Below are positions 1 to 9,910 of a stretch of DNA of 64,000 bases, piece after piece. The notes under the pieces were generated by a model. It was not told the origin of the DNA. It searched no databases and saw only the letters and a program-made list of their open reading frames with translations. Position numbers and translations under genes: made by a program. Positions within the stretch are counted from its first letter, which is position 1. Each line of letters begins with the position of its first letter. Location of the stretch: assembly GCA_014898415.1 (NCBI GenBank), contig RCTD01000041.1, positions 150,206 through 214,205 on the forward strand. The letters run 5' to 3'. The DNA is from Stromatinia cepivora (taxonomy: Eukaryota > Ascomycota > Leotiomycetes > Helotiales > Sclerotiniaceae).

Positions 1-893
1 ATCAAAAACCCATACAAATTCGAGGGAATTTGATCGTATACGTATATAACCCGAGCTCCATATAACAAACGAGTTGTTATTATTAAGACAATACAAAGGC
101 AATATATTTCAAAAAAGTTATGCCTATGATCATTTCAAAAATCATGTAAAAAGAAGCTTGAATATAATAAAAACGAAATATAATGTCATTTCTATCGATT
201 TCGTTCAATTTAATTGATTTGGTCAATTTGGTCGATTAACTTGATTAATTTCGGAATTAATTATATTAACTATTTATTATTATTATATTATAATTTAACC
301 TCCTTGCCTTTTCTATTAAAACTTTTTCTTTTCAGAAATTCCTCAAATCAAGGAGAATATGAATCAATATTAATTTAACCAATTAATGAACGATTTGGTC
401 GATTTAGTTAATTCATTTGTTATTTTAATCAATTTAATCGATAATTTTGGTCAATTTGATCAATTTCTAGTAAATTGATCAAATCAATTAAAATAATTAA
501 TCTAATTGATTTAAAGCTTATAAATCTTTACAAAATCTGATTTCCAATGAAATAGCAATGGAATAAAGGAGTGAAATGTTCGAGAACGAGTTTTTCCGAA
601 GAGGGGGATAGTATTACAAATCGTGAATTACAGAAGGCTAATTATATAATACCTTTTATTTTTTATATCAATTTATAAATTGATCATCTATATACATATA
701 TTACGAATCATACAATTTAATATAATAAAATAACAATCCTAATAATGTATACACATAATTTTACAACCTACAAATGGGTATTTGTGTATATATATCTAGT
801 TGTTTCTTATGAGTCATAATTCTTCAATTGTAGATTCTAAAGAACATAATTGACCCTGTTTATTCAGCTCTACTACGGCTCTTGTGCGTCACA
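1..893 (+). mobile_element. RIP-degraded 3' end of a chromovirus (Ty3/gypsy) copy
   Basis: The sequence from base 1 aligns with the 3' untranslated region and 3' LTR of the intact element at 36102-42420 (base 1 corresponds to about 41520). Differences are mostly C->T and G->A, so this is an older, RIP-mutated copy whose coding part lies outside the window. Its 3' LTR is 612-893 (282 bp, the same length as in the young copy), and its TG start has become TA. The last ~90 bp of the LTR are almost unmutated. Confidence 0.9.
612..893 (+). repeat. 3' LTR of the degraded chromovirus copy
   Basis: A 282-bp LTR matching 42139-42420. The start is TATTACAAAT where the intact copy has TGTCACGAAT, and the end GTGCGTCACA is intact. 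Mutations are dense in the inner two thirds and nearly absent over about 800-893. Confidence 0.9.
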
Positions 894-1258
894 GTATATA
901 CAAATTAAAAAAACATCAAAATCTTGAATAATTTTTCAACAAAAATAATTAAAAATAAATTATAAATTTTAATAAAATCCTGAAATTATATTATATAAAA
1001 TGAATCTAATTTCGAAAAATCTTCATTTATAAATAATGTTTTATTACTAATTGAAAAATTATCTATATAAAATTTTGTATGAAATAAAATATAAATATCA
1101 ATAAAAGATTATCTATAAATTATTATATATAATAATTCGATTCATTTTATAAAATATGATTCAAAGATTTTCAAAAAATTAATAGTTTATTTTTAATTAT
1201 TTTTGTTGAAAAATTATTCAAGATTTTGATATTTTTTTAATTTGTATATAAATTATAT
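894..1258. repeat. AT-rich imperfect palindrome
   Basis: Bases about 897-960 are nearly the reverse complement of 1188-1256; both arms share, for example, CAAAATCTTGAATAATTTTT in inverse orientation. The inner parts also pair more loosely around 1010 and 1150. The right arm belongs to the long inverted repeat that recurs at 7501-7830. There is no coding potential. Confidence 0.7.
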
Positions 1259-1474
1259 ACAAATCAAAAATCAAAAATTAAATCTTTAATATTTCTATCA
1301 AAAAAAAAAACTAAAATTATAAAATTTTAAGAATGATTCAATATTTATATAAAGAGTCTATATTCAAAATTTGAATCAATTATGTTTATTATTTAAAAAG
1401 TTATTCATAGGTAAAAATCGTGGTTTTTGGTGTAAAATGGTGGCCGGAAAGTAGGGGTGGCCGGAAACTAGGGT
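1150..1474 (+). repeat. Left long inverted repeat of the gene island
   Basis: The core at 1411-1474 contains TTTTTGGTGTAAAA followed by two GTGGCCGGAAA units. It is matched in reverse complement by 7501-7561. The similarity continues outward through AT-rich DNA (GTTTATTTTTAAT and TTTTTGTTGAAAA occur in both arms), giving arms of roughly 300 bp. The GC-balanced inner end borders the gene island and the outer end is AT-rich. This looks like the terminal inverted repeat of a DNA transposon, but no family was recognised. Confidence 0.7.
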
Positions 1475-1599
1475 GGTTGACTTACTATGAAAACTTGGAA
1501 TCATTCGCTCATTTGATACAAGTCTGACACCTTACATTCCCTTTCCTGTCTAAGAAACGATCTACTATTAATTCAAAATGATCGGATGGGGCGTTCTTT

Positions 1600-1906
1600 A
1601 GGATCCAAGGTATCCAAATAATCCTGGAACGGTCAATCTTGGCGAGAATACTGCTGCCGCTGGTGGCTCGTGTGAATATATTAATCTTTGATTGATCTTT
1701 CGCATACTAAAATTGTAATAGCGAAGGGTGAGAGCTGGGATTATTTCGATCCAAAGAAGAGGAATGAAATTGTCCTTAATCCTCAACCTTCTCAAAGTCC
1801 CAATGATCCTCTCAATTGGTGCGAATGGATGTTTTATAACAGAAAGTCTTTTCAATATAATAATTACGAAATCATGAAAGAAACACCCAAATTTCTCCAT
1901 CAATAA
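1600..1906 (+). pseudogene. MFS transporter, N-terminal remnant
   Basis: The plus-strand frame at 1688-1906 reads ...WDYFDPKKRNEIVLNPQPS followed by PNDPLNW. This resembles the cytoplasmic N-terminus that precedes the first membrane helix in many fungal major facilitator drug or nutrient transporters (NDPLNWP). An upstream stretch in another frame (about 1602-1688, DPRYPNNPGTVNLGENTAAA) looks like the preceding part of the same tail, so a frameshift separates them. The frame ends at 1906 and no transmembrane helices follow. It is therefore a 5' fragment, not a functional gene. Family assignment rests on this motif only. Confidence 0.5.
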
Positions 1907-1920
1907 CTTCAAAACATCCT

Positions 1921-2690
1921 TTACATGTCATTGGGATGGAAATGCCATTTCCCAGGATTCTTCCCATCTCGATGGTCATCCAACAATTTATTGAATATTT
2001 CTTCATCCACGCCACTTTACAGAAGTTTAAAGCCTAGTGGCTTGATTTTGCCAGACTCTAGCCAACCTGGCAACTGCTTGAAAAATTCCGCAGAGAACTC
2101 TTTATGCAATTGAGATATCCCATACGTCTGAACAATATCATAATTCCCCGGGGCGCTGTTGGTGGACAAAAGTGTCACTACCTTTCCCCTCTTGTTCCCA
2201 GACATCAAAGAAACAGCAAATGAATGATCCTCATTGAAAGTATCACAAACATACCCTAACTCATCACCAGCAGCCTCTTTGACAAGTGCCCTGATCTCTG
2301 CATCTGTACCATAACGATCGATAACATGAGTTGCGTCATATGACTTTAACTCATCGGTGTTTGATATCGACGATACCACAACAATCTTCCCAATCCCACT
2401 GATCTTTGCAACTTGAACAGCGAATTTCCCACTGCTACTTCCTCCACCGAGAATTACTATAGCTTGAGATGAAGCATCTGAGCTCTTATTGTCTGTCTAT
2501 GGAGTAGAAAATCTTAGTAATTTGTCGGACTAGAATGAAACGGCAGAAGCGAATAGATTTACTGGAAGCGATGCTGCTTGATCATCGGTGATATTGAATG
2601 GTACCTTGGCCAAGCATCCAGCCTCCAAAACAGCATATTGTTGGGATACTTGGGAATCTATCGCGAATCCTGAATATCCGAATACATAAT
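1921..2690 (-). pseudogene. Zinc-type alcohol dehydrogenase-like protein, broken
   Basis: On the minus strand from about 2690 a frame reads YVFGYSGFAIDSQ...QYAVLEAGCLAKVPFNITDDQAASLPVN. After stops or a degraded intron near 2500-2540 it resumes with the Rossmann glycine motif ILGGGSSSGKFAVQVAKISG and continues in 2017-2379 to GKIKPLGFKLL. A stop codon at 2017-2019 is followed in frame by GVDEEIFNKLLDDHRDGKNP down to a second stop at 1921. The order matches the NAD(P)H-binding and C-terminal parts of the medium-chain dehydrogenase/quinone oxidoreductase family. The N-terminal catalytic domain is missing. It is an inactivated partial copy of a cytosolic oxidoreductase; the substrate cannot be told. 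Confidence 0.75.
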
Positions 2691-4080
2691 CGTTGAAGAA
2701 GTCATTATATAATCACCGCAATGATACCTTTTCTCGCCCATACTCAATATAACTAACTCCACGAAGCCTCCTGCATCGAAAACAGCTCAACACATTAAGA
2801 TGTGTCTCATAAAAATACAGCGTTATACCGGCTGCCTTTGCAGCACCACCCAAATTATCATTTGTTCCGATTTAATCAACAAGTATCAACTCTTTTCACA
2901 CCGGCAATCTAAAGATGTCGGAGAGAAAGAGGCAAAGGAGTGCCAGTTCAGACAAGATGCTCGAGCCCCACTAGAGGTTCCATGCGCTAATGCAAGATGC
3001 TTCTTTCCTTTACCTACGAAGCGAAGAGATTGGAAAATAGGTGATAGAGATATGTTGATTGCGAGGCAGAATATGTTAGGGCGGAATAATGTCTCCCTCA
3101 CCAGTATGGGTACATTGGGAGATGAGGTCAGGTTAAGAAAGAGAAGGAATTAGTAGATACAAGAGGAGTGTGTTGCAGCTTATTCATCGGGATCAATTGA
3201 AGAACGACAAATAGTATGCCAAGGTCTTCGCGTATACCGGAATGATGGATTTCCGGAGAAGCCACAATTGTGGATGGCCAGTTAAGAACAGGTTAGCTTG
3301 AAATTTCCTTCAAAGGTATAATGATCTCAAACTCGTATCATCGTCTTAATCTTGGCTCCTGACATTTCTACACGCACGACTAAGGTTCCGATACAAATTT
3401 CGGTACCTTCGCCCGTACATGAAACAAATTCCACTTCGTCAAAGATATTTATATTTTCAAATAACTTTTCTCGCTTTAATACAATGAACCAAGACGACGA
3501 ATTCTAGCTCTCAATACCGCAAGGCACATCAAAGAGGACAAAGGTGCTGCAAATCAGGTCATATTGGCGCTTAGATGAATTGATTAAGCTTGACCTGTAG
3601 TACAGGCAAGCTATCTGGCTGGGGGTTAACATAGTGGCGGATCATCGAAGCTTGGCATGATGACAGTATGGCTTTACCTGTAGTCATTTAAATAGCGTGC
3701 CAATTTAAACTTTTTTGGACGCTGCCACCCACATTTCTTCATCTAGTCTCTGAAGATCCTCATATTTCTTTCCAACTTCTGAGATGTGCGGGGAACTTGG
3801 CATTTATAATAACCCCAGATTGAACCAAACAAGAAAGCTAAGAAATATGTAGTAAATACACTTCCGAATACCATCATGAACCCTAAATGTTGAGGTTCCT
3901 TGGATTTCCAAATTGTGGAAGCATTGTTTATTGACTATTTGACCTGGAGACATGGAAAAGTTTCTATACATTCGCTTTAACTGCCTTCTTTTTGTGCTTG
4001 GCAATAGAACCATTCTTGATATCGCCATACTCAGCCGTCTAGTCCTTGGCATGTAAAAGTCTGGGGGATGACAACTATTC
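2691..4080. other. Gene-island spacer, no gene recognised
   Basis: The base composition is ordinary and not RIP-like. Short ORFs (2800-3153 plus, 2886-3101 minus, 3804-4052 minus) lack recognisable domains and overlap one another or stop abruptly. The segment around 3960-4050 on the minus strand has a lysine-rich frame that could be a gene remnant, but no family is recognised. Confidence 0.5.
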
Positions 4081-4108
4081 TTGAGAGAAAGTCGGGATAA
4101 AGAGCATG

Positions 4109-4115
4109 TATAAAA
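4109..4115 (+). promoter_or_regulatory. TATA box of the CHRD gene
   Basis: TATAAAA lies about 150 bp upstream of the start codon at 4264. Transcription would then begin near 4140, leaving an A/C-rich leader typical of highly expressed fungal secreted-protein genes. Confidence 0.55.
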
Positions 4116-4263
4116 AGAGGTGAAAGTCTCATCTCAATTGAATTTCCTCATCATCAATATCATAAAGACACTTCAATCATTAGTTTTAGCTTCACATCAC
4201 TATCCAAACAATTACAATCTTAATATTTATTACCATTCAAAAACAAATTTCAATCTAATCAAC

Positions 4264-4992
4264 ATGAAGTTCACACTCGCCGCTGCAACTGCAACATCAA
4301 TTCTTTTCGTATCTACCGTAACCGCCTCTCCTGCAGATGGATATGGAACATATGCATCCTACGGAAGTTACAAATGGGCCAATGGGGCTCCGGTGAACGA
4401 TGATCAGGTTTCCAATAACAACCCAAAAACCACGGATAAACCAGCGGATATGCCCGTCACCCCACCTGCTCAAAAAGGCGGATCCCCTTTTGTCTTTACC
4501 AGTACATACAATGTAGTTGCTCTTGGATCTGAAGTCAGAAATGGTACCGTTTCGGTTCCTGGTCCTTCCAACGCTATCGGATACTTCAATTATGGTATCA
4601 ATTCTCATGAAGACACCATCTGCTACGTAAGTACTTGTCATAATTTCGAACCGTCAATCTAACCCTAACAATACTACTAGAACATCACCCTCATAAATAT
4701 TCCCGGAACTTATCAATCCCCAGCCAAAACGGCCACTCATGTTCATGAAGCCGTCCGCGGTGCATCTGGTCCTCCTCGTCTTGCTTTCCCAAACCCAATT
4801 GGAGATGATTCTCGTCGCATTAGTGTTGGGTGTATGACTGGTCCATTCACAACGGGTCTTAATGGTGCTGATGGAAAGGATACTGGTACAGGTTTCAAGG
4901 TTTCTCAAATTGAAGCTAATCCAGCGGGGTTCTACACTGATGTTCACACAAACTTGTTCCCCTTGGGTATTGTCAGAGGTCAATTGGCGTAG
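4264..4992 (+). CDS. Secreted CHRD-domain protein (two exons)
   Basis: Exon 1 is 4264-4626 and exon 2 is 4681-4992. The 54-bp intron (4627-4680) begins GTAAGT, ends CTAG, has a CTAAC-type branch site and falls between codons. The product is 224 aa. Residues 1-21 form a signal peptide (MKFTLAAATATSILFVSTVTA). A Tyr/Gly/Ser-rich segment follows to about residue 40, then a Pro/Asn linker, then a CHRD (chordin-type) domain from about residue 78 to the end. Visible CHRD features are the TSTYNVVALGSEVRNG strand, a THVHEAVRGASGPPRLAFPN loop and the terminal FPLGIVRGQL strand. An in-frame ATG at 4120 lies in the leader without a signal peptide, so 4264 is preferred. CHRD proteins are extracellular; the function in fungi is unknown. 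It is the only apparently intact multi-exon gene here. Confidence 0.9.
4627..4680 (+). other. Spliceosomal intron of the CHRD gene
   Basis: A 54-bp intron with donor GTAAGT and acceptor CTAG. Removing it joins TGC TAC to AAC ATC in phase 0 and keeps the CHRD domain open to the stop at 4990. Reading through gives a stop at 4660. Confidence 0.85.
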
Positions 4993-5574
4993 GTATGTGT
5001 ACACAAGAGAGAACAACCTTGTTTTAAAAAATGGGCATTTTGGTTTGAGCAGCTTGGTGGTCGAGGATAATGTTTTGCCGTAATAATTGTACATATTGTT
5101 TCTATGTCTATACGCTATAATTAATATCAACGGAATTGTCAATTGCAGCATTGCAATGTACAAGAGCGTGCGGGAACGTGGGGGTTTTATTGTGACTATG
5201 TTAAAAGTTTGTAAAATACTAGATCAGATCTAACCAGGATACCTTCTATTCTAGATTTATCTTGATATTCTATGAGTTTACGGAGGTATTTTGGGACTTT
5301 TTGACAACAAATCTTAGCGGCTTAACATAAGTAGGAACTGTAAATCATGGAGATACTATTAATGGAAAGGAATTCATCATGGTTTCTAAAATTTGGGTGC
5401 TTTTCTATATAAATATTTTCATTGATTGTGTGAACAAGGAGATATCCTACCTGCAAGATAAAGAATTTGAGAATGGATTCCCAATTGGAATAAAGAGAAT
5501 CCCTAAAACAAAGGAAAAGATGATGACTTGTTCCCCTAGTCAGTTGACTCTGGATGAAATCATACTTACTACTA
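4993..5574. other. Intergenic, CHRD 3' region
   Basis: Ordinary-composition DNA after the CHRD stop, including the probable 3' untranslated region (AT-rich near 5080-5130). The minus-strand ORF at 5322-5720 overlaps the Cys-rich frame and has no recognisable domain. No gene is supported. Confidence 0.5.
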
Positions 5575-5769
5575 TTATCTTGGGGGATTGCAATCCGAAC
5601 AATGTTCAGCATCAATCCAAGTAATATCTTGGATTCCATTGAATGTAGGTCCTGTGAGATACAGACGGCAATTAGCACAGCCAAGACCGATTGTTTTATA
5701 ACCAATCTTTCCACAGCCACAACATTTTACCTTTTGGAACTTGCACATTTGACAGGCAAATTCAGGCAT
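5575..5769 (-). CDS. Small cysteine-rich ORF, possible zinc-binding
   Basis: A 64-aa minus-strand frame starting with ATG at 5767-5769. It has nine cysteines arranged as CQMC, CCGCG, CANC and CSDC, so four CxxC-like knots spread over 50 residues, as in zinc ribbons. It has no signal peptide and lacks enough hydrophobic core for a secreted disulfide protein, so an intracellular metal-binding role is more likely. It could be the last exon or fragment of a longer gene. The opposite strand carries a longer but featureless frame. No family was recognised; the Cys spacing is the only support. Confidence 0.45.
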   Translation of the reverse strand: MPEFACQMCKFQKVKCCGCGKIGYKTIGLGCANCRLYLTGPTFNGIQDITWIDAEHCSDCNPPR

Positions 5770-5829
5770 TGTTGGAAATCCGAATGTAAAGCTTTAGTTT
5801 AGTAATGCGAAGAAGATGGTATTCAAGTA

Positions 5830-6850
5830 TGGATATGTATTAAATACTTCGAATTGATGTTGAGGATTGTGAAGAAATGTTGAATAGATGATATCCTTGA
5901 GTCGGAGGTATCTATTATACCTATTTTGTCAGCATTGTTCATGGTTTATACGCAGATATCTAAAGGGGTAATGGAGACATTGTTTCTAATAAAAAAGAGT
6001 TGATTATATCAGAAATTCTTTTGAAATCCAAAGTTTGGGATTACTGCAACCATTCCAAAGTTCTGACTATCCTTTTCGTTTTGTCATTCTGATTTCTTGG
6101 CCGTACATTACCCAAGGTGAAGGGCTACAAGGGTTGCTTAAAAACAATTCACTTCGTTGCTCATCTTGTAGCAGCGATCACTACAATGAACCAATGATTT
6201 TGGATGCGGTATTTTAGCAACATCAGGATGGTTAAGATAGCTGCTTTCGCCGTTCATTTTTTTCCCTATACCTGTACACTCTAATAGTATCTACAGTACC
6301 GGAGCTGTTCTCTAAACTTTCCGATAGTAATATAGTCATTCAACCCTTCGTACAACGTAGTGAGTGAACTTGGATATAGAGTTTGATGTACCGATAGTAC
6401 GAAGAGCCTTGATATCATGGAAAATTTGCGGATATCATAATCTGGGAAACTTTCATATGAACTAGTTTCCATCCTTTCTTCAATCGCCAAAATCGATCAA
6501 CAGGCAAACCCCCCCATACTATTGGGTAGCATGAAGATGGCTCATAAGATGGCCATGATCGTGCATTCACTATAGTTCAGGGGCATACCAACATGGAATC
6601 ACTCAAAATAGCTACTAGTAAGCAATTGAGTAAATGAACAGTGAAATTCGGGAGCAGCTATCTCAATTTGTTTATTCAAAGTTCAGGCTTTATCGAATTA
6701 AAAAGTATCAACTTAGCTCCTTCTGTTGTAAGATAAAGAGTATCTTTCTCCGAACGGCCATATCAACCACAACATCAGGCAATATTGTATTCATAAGTAA
6801 ATCCCATTGTTAAACCACAATACTAGGTAACGCAAAGAAAAAAACAAATG
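5830..6850. other. Gene-island spacer, no gene recognised
   Basis: Not RIP-mutated. The short ORFs at 6035-6217 (plus) and 6281-6490 (minus, MAIEERMETSSYESFPDYDI...) have no recognisable domain. The latter could be a first exon, but no convincing continuation was found. Confidence 0.4.
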
Positions 6851-6856
6851 ATGTCC

Positions 6857-7438
6857 TCAAATACGCGTCCTCAACTTCAGCTGCCGGTCCTTTATATTGA
6901 TAAGCCTTTCGAGAAGATCATTTGTCTTCTTTACCGTTGTAAGCTTGTCCTTCATCTCACAAACCAATTCAAACTTCTCCATTAAAGTATCCATCTGAGC
7001 TTTCATATGCTCAAGTTCCTTCAATCTAGCCTCCTTCAATATTGTCCTTTCAAACTCATCATTCTCCTCCCTAAGCTTTTTCACAGTCGCTATCTTTTTT
7101 ATAAGCTCTATGTGTTGTAGCACTTTCTCCGTATGTGTGATGTTGATCTCAAGAAGAGGAAGATTGATGGATTTGAGATATCCAATTTTTTGTGCCTTAG
7201 TAATTTCGATGGATCGCTCAGAAAAACCAGTTTGCTTATCGTTGAGTCCATAGGTCCAGGTGTATGACTGATATGCTCGACTCCAAAAAGCTTCCATGAT
7301 ACCTTCTATACTGCATTTGTGATATCTTGTGATGGGTTGGTAAACGAAATTGTATTTACTTTTATACTCATATAGAGCAATAGTTCTAAAGAGCCTAAGG
7401 TATGGTGCAGTAAGCATATTGGTTGAGTGTTTTTTCAT
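6857..7438 (-). CDS. Hypothetical coiled-coil protein next to the right inverted repeat
   Basis: A minus-strand frame of 193 aa starting at 7436-7438, about 60 bp inside the right inverted repeat. Residues 1-95 are mixed and aromatic-rich (SYTWTYGLNDKQTGFSE). About 100-185 is a highly charged stretch with heptad spacing (EKVLQHIELIKKIATVKKLR, then EHMKAQMDTLMEKFELVCEM), predicting a coiled coil. There are no transmembrane or catalytic motifs. The start is the first ATG in the open frame. Its position next to the repeat suggests it travels with the repeat-bounded unit, but it is not a recognisable transposase. It could be a fragment of a larger coiled-coil protein. Confidence 0.5.
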   Translation of the reverse strand: MKKHSTNMLTAPYLRLFRTIALYEYKSKYNFVYQPITRYHKCSIEGIMEAFWSRAYQSYTWTYGLNDKQTGFSERSIEITKAQKIGYLKSINLPLLEINITHTEKVLQHIELIKKIATVKKLREENDEFERTILKEARLKELEHMKAQMDTLMEKFELVCEMKDKLTTVKKTNDLLERLINIKDRQLKLRTRI

Positions 7439-7500
7439 TTTTTGGTGAGGTCGTTTAGTATAATCAATTTCTACCCAGGGGCGAGTGTCGAACCTTCTAA

Positions 7501-7830
7501 TACCCTACTTTTCGGCCACCCCTAATTTCGGCCACCCTTTTACACCAAAAATCGTGATTTTCATCTATTAATAATTCAACAATTAGGATATTATTAAATA
7601 AAATTTGATTTATAGATTCTTTATATAATTATAAATGAATTCTGAAAATTTTAGATTTTTTATAATTGATTTCATTGAAATTTATAAGTTTAAACTTTTC
7701 AAATTTCAATTTGTATAGGATTTATATATAAATTTAAAAAATCATTAAAATTTACAATAACTTTTCAACAAAAATCATTAAAAATAAACTATAATTTTTT
7801 TTAGGATTTTTGAATCAAAATCTATCAAAT
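7501..7830 (-). repeat. Right long inverted repeat of the gene island
   Basis: 7501-7561 is the inverted match of 1411-1474, with the same order of two GGCCACCC units, then TTTTACACCAAAAA, then ATCG. The similarity to the left arm continues outward through about 7800 (ACTTTTCAACAAAAATCATT and AAAAATAAACTATAA). Arms plus contents span about 6.6 kb. Confidence 0.7.
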
Positions 7831-9143
7831 AGATCAAATTTATTAAATTTTTATAATTTTATCAATCTCTTTATCATTATCAATCAAAGATAATTGAATC
7901 GATAATAACGAAATCAATCATAGATTTTTTAAAATATCATTATCCGAAATATCTTGATTTTTGAAGGTTTGAATATTTATTTGAAAATCGATTATAAAAG
8001 AAATCTTTGTAAAAATATTTGTAGAGATATTTGTAAAAGAAGGCTCATATATAATGAAATCGATTGAGCCTGAGCCTGAGCCTGAGCCATGAAGAGTGAA
8101 TATAGAGTAAGGTTTAGCCTAGGGTAGAAAAATTATTTTCGATTTTTATGATATCATTCGATTCGCTTTGATTCAATGAATCGAATGATATTATTTATAT
8201 TATTATTAAAAAGCTATAAAAGCTAATAAATCTAATAAAGCTAATAATATAATAAATATTGATATTACCGATTGATTCACTGTCTTTCCTAATTAGGATT
8301 ATTTCTGACAACGCTATTCCCAATTAGAATTATTTCTGATACTTTTTAGAATCTTATTAAAACTTTATTATAGAAGATTTTCTTTATATTATATATATCA
8401 TTTAGAATCATTTTGAATTAGGATTTCGAATTTTTAATCAGAATTAAATTATCTTTTGAATTGATCGATTTGTATTAGTTTTAATAATTGAGATTCTAGT
8501 AGAAAAGTAATTGACATTTTGATAATTCAAAAATGTAAAATAATATTGATATTGTTAATCGCTATACTGCTTTTCCCGATTAGGATTATTTCTGATAATG
8601 CTATTCCCAATTCGAATTATTTCTGATATTTCTTGAAATCTATTTAAAATTTTATATTAAAGGATTTTCTATATATTATATGTATTATTTAAAATCATTT
8701 TGAATTAGAATTTCGAATATTGAATCAGAATTAAATTATCTTTCGAATTGATTGATCTATACTAATTTTAAAATCGTAGATTTTGATAAGAAATTAATAT
8801 GATTTTTGATAAAATACCAAAAGTTTAACTCCGATTTTAATTTATTAGTATTATTAATATTATTATTAGTATTATAAAAATTTAAATATAAAATTGAATT
8901 GAATTAAAAATTGAATTTAAATTGAAAATTAAATTAAGAATTGAATTAAAAAATGAATTAAGAAATGAATTAAGAAATGAATTAAGAATTGAATAAAATA
9001 AGGAATTAAATATAAAATTGAAAAATCTTAAGATATATAGATTTTATAAAACTGAATTTAAATCTAATTAATATTATTAGTATTCTAATAAAATTTCAAT
9101 AAATATAATATAAACTTTATAATTTATATTTATTAGAATTTCT
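7831..9143. other. AT-rich decayed DNA with a direct repeat
   Basis: There is no coding potential. 8065-8088 is a short GAGCCT tandem. 8254-8530 and 8542-8800 are diverged direct copies of one segment (offset about 287 bp), each with TTAGGATTATTTCTGA and TTCCCAATT. 8885-9000 is a low-complexity run of GAATTAA units. The base bias matches the RIP-mutated elements. Confidence 0.6.
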
Positions 9144-9164
9144 TTAAGATTTTAGTATTATTTT

Positions 9165-9357
9165 TAATCTAATAATATTAATACTAATAGTAATACTAAT
9201 ATTAATACTAATAGTAATACTAATAGTAATAGTAATAGTAATAGTAATAGTAATAGTAATAGTAATAGTAATAGTAATAGTAATAGTAATAGTAATAGTA
9301 ATACTAATACTAATACTAATAGTAATAGTAATAGTAATAGTTATACTAATACTAATT
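9165..9357. repeat. Trinucleotide microsatellite (TAATAG/TAATAC)
   Basis: A long run of TAA/TAG/TAC triplets, mostly AATAGT units. The polyThr-Ile translation across it is a repeat artefact. Confidence 0.9.
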
Positions 9358-9371
9358 GTCGGAATATGAAT

Positions 9372-9473
9372 CACGTGCATGGTAAGGATGGTAAGGATGG
9401 TAAGGATGGTAAGGATGGTAAGGATGGTAAGGATCACGTGAGCACTAGTGCTCGCACTAGTGCCTCGGCATGC
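9372..9473. repeat. 9-bp minisatellite framed by palindromes
   Basis: Six perfect tandem GGTAAGGAT units (9381-9434) lie between two CACGTG palindromes (9372-9377 and 9435-9440). Directly after come AGCACTAGTGCT (9441-9452), GCACTAGTGC (9454-9463) and GCATGC (9468-9473). The block is GC-richer than its surroundings and shows no RIP. Confidence 0.85.
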
Positions 9474-9595
9474 ACCATTATATAGATCTTTACCCTCCAT
9501 AGATTCTAGCTCTCTAGGCAAATCAAAACGTATTAACAAAGGAGTTCTATACGTTCGTTGATGAACCTCACTTCCCCGTGTACAGTTGTCCCGAC

Positions 9596-9798
<203 letters not shown>

Positions 9799-9809
9799 GA
9801 TTAACCTTT

Positions 9810-9894
9810 CCCGAAGGGTAACCCGTCAGATTTTATTTCACCCGAAGGGTAACCCATGAATTTTATATTACCCGGAAGGTAGCCCGTATATGCG
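9810..9894. repeat. Three tandem ~30-bp units
   Basis: Units begin at 9810, 9841 and 9871 with CCCGAAGGGTAACCC (CCCGGAAGGTAGCCC in the third), each followed by an AT-rich spacer. Each unit has an inverted CCC/GGG core able to form a small hairpin. Confidence 0.75.
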
Positions 9895-9910
9895 TATGTA
9901 TGTGTATGTA

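Noticed and set aside
2800..3153. Overlapping plus and minus ORFs
   Set aside because: No recognisable domain, no supporting signal, mutually overlapping.
4654..5163. 169-aa minus-strand ORF
   Set aside because: It is the reverse shadow of CHRD exon 2 and its intron; no domain.
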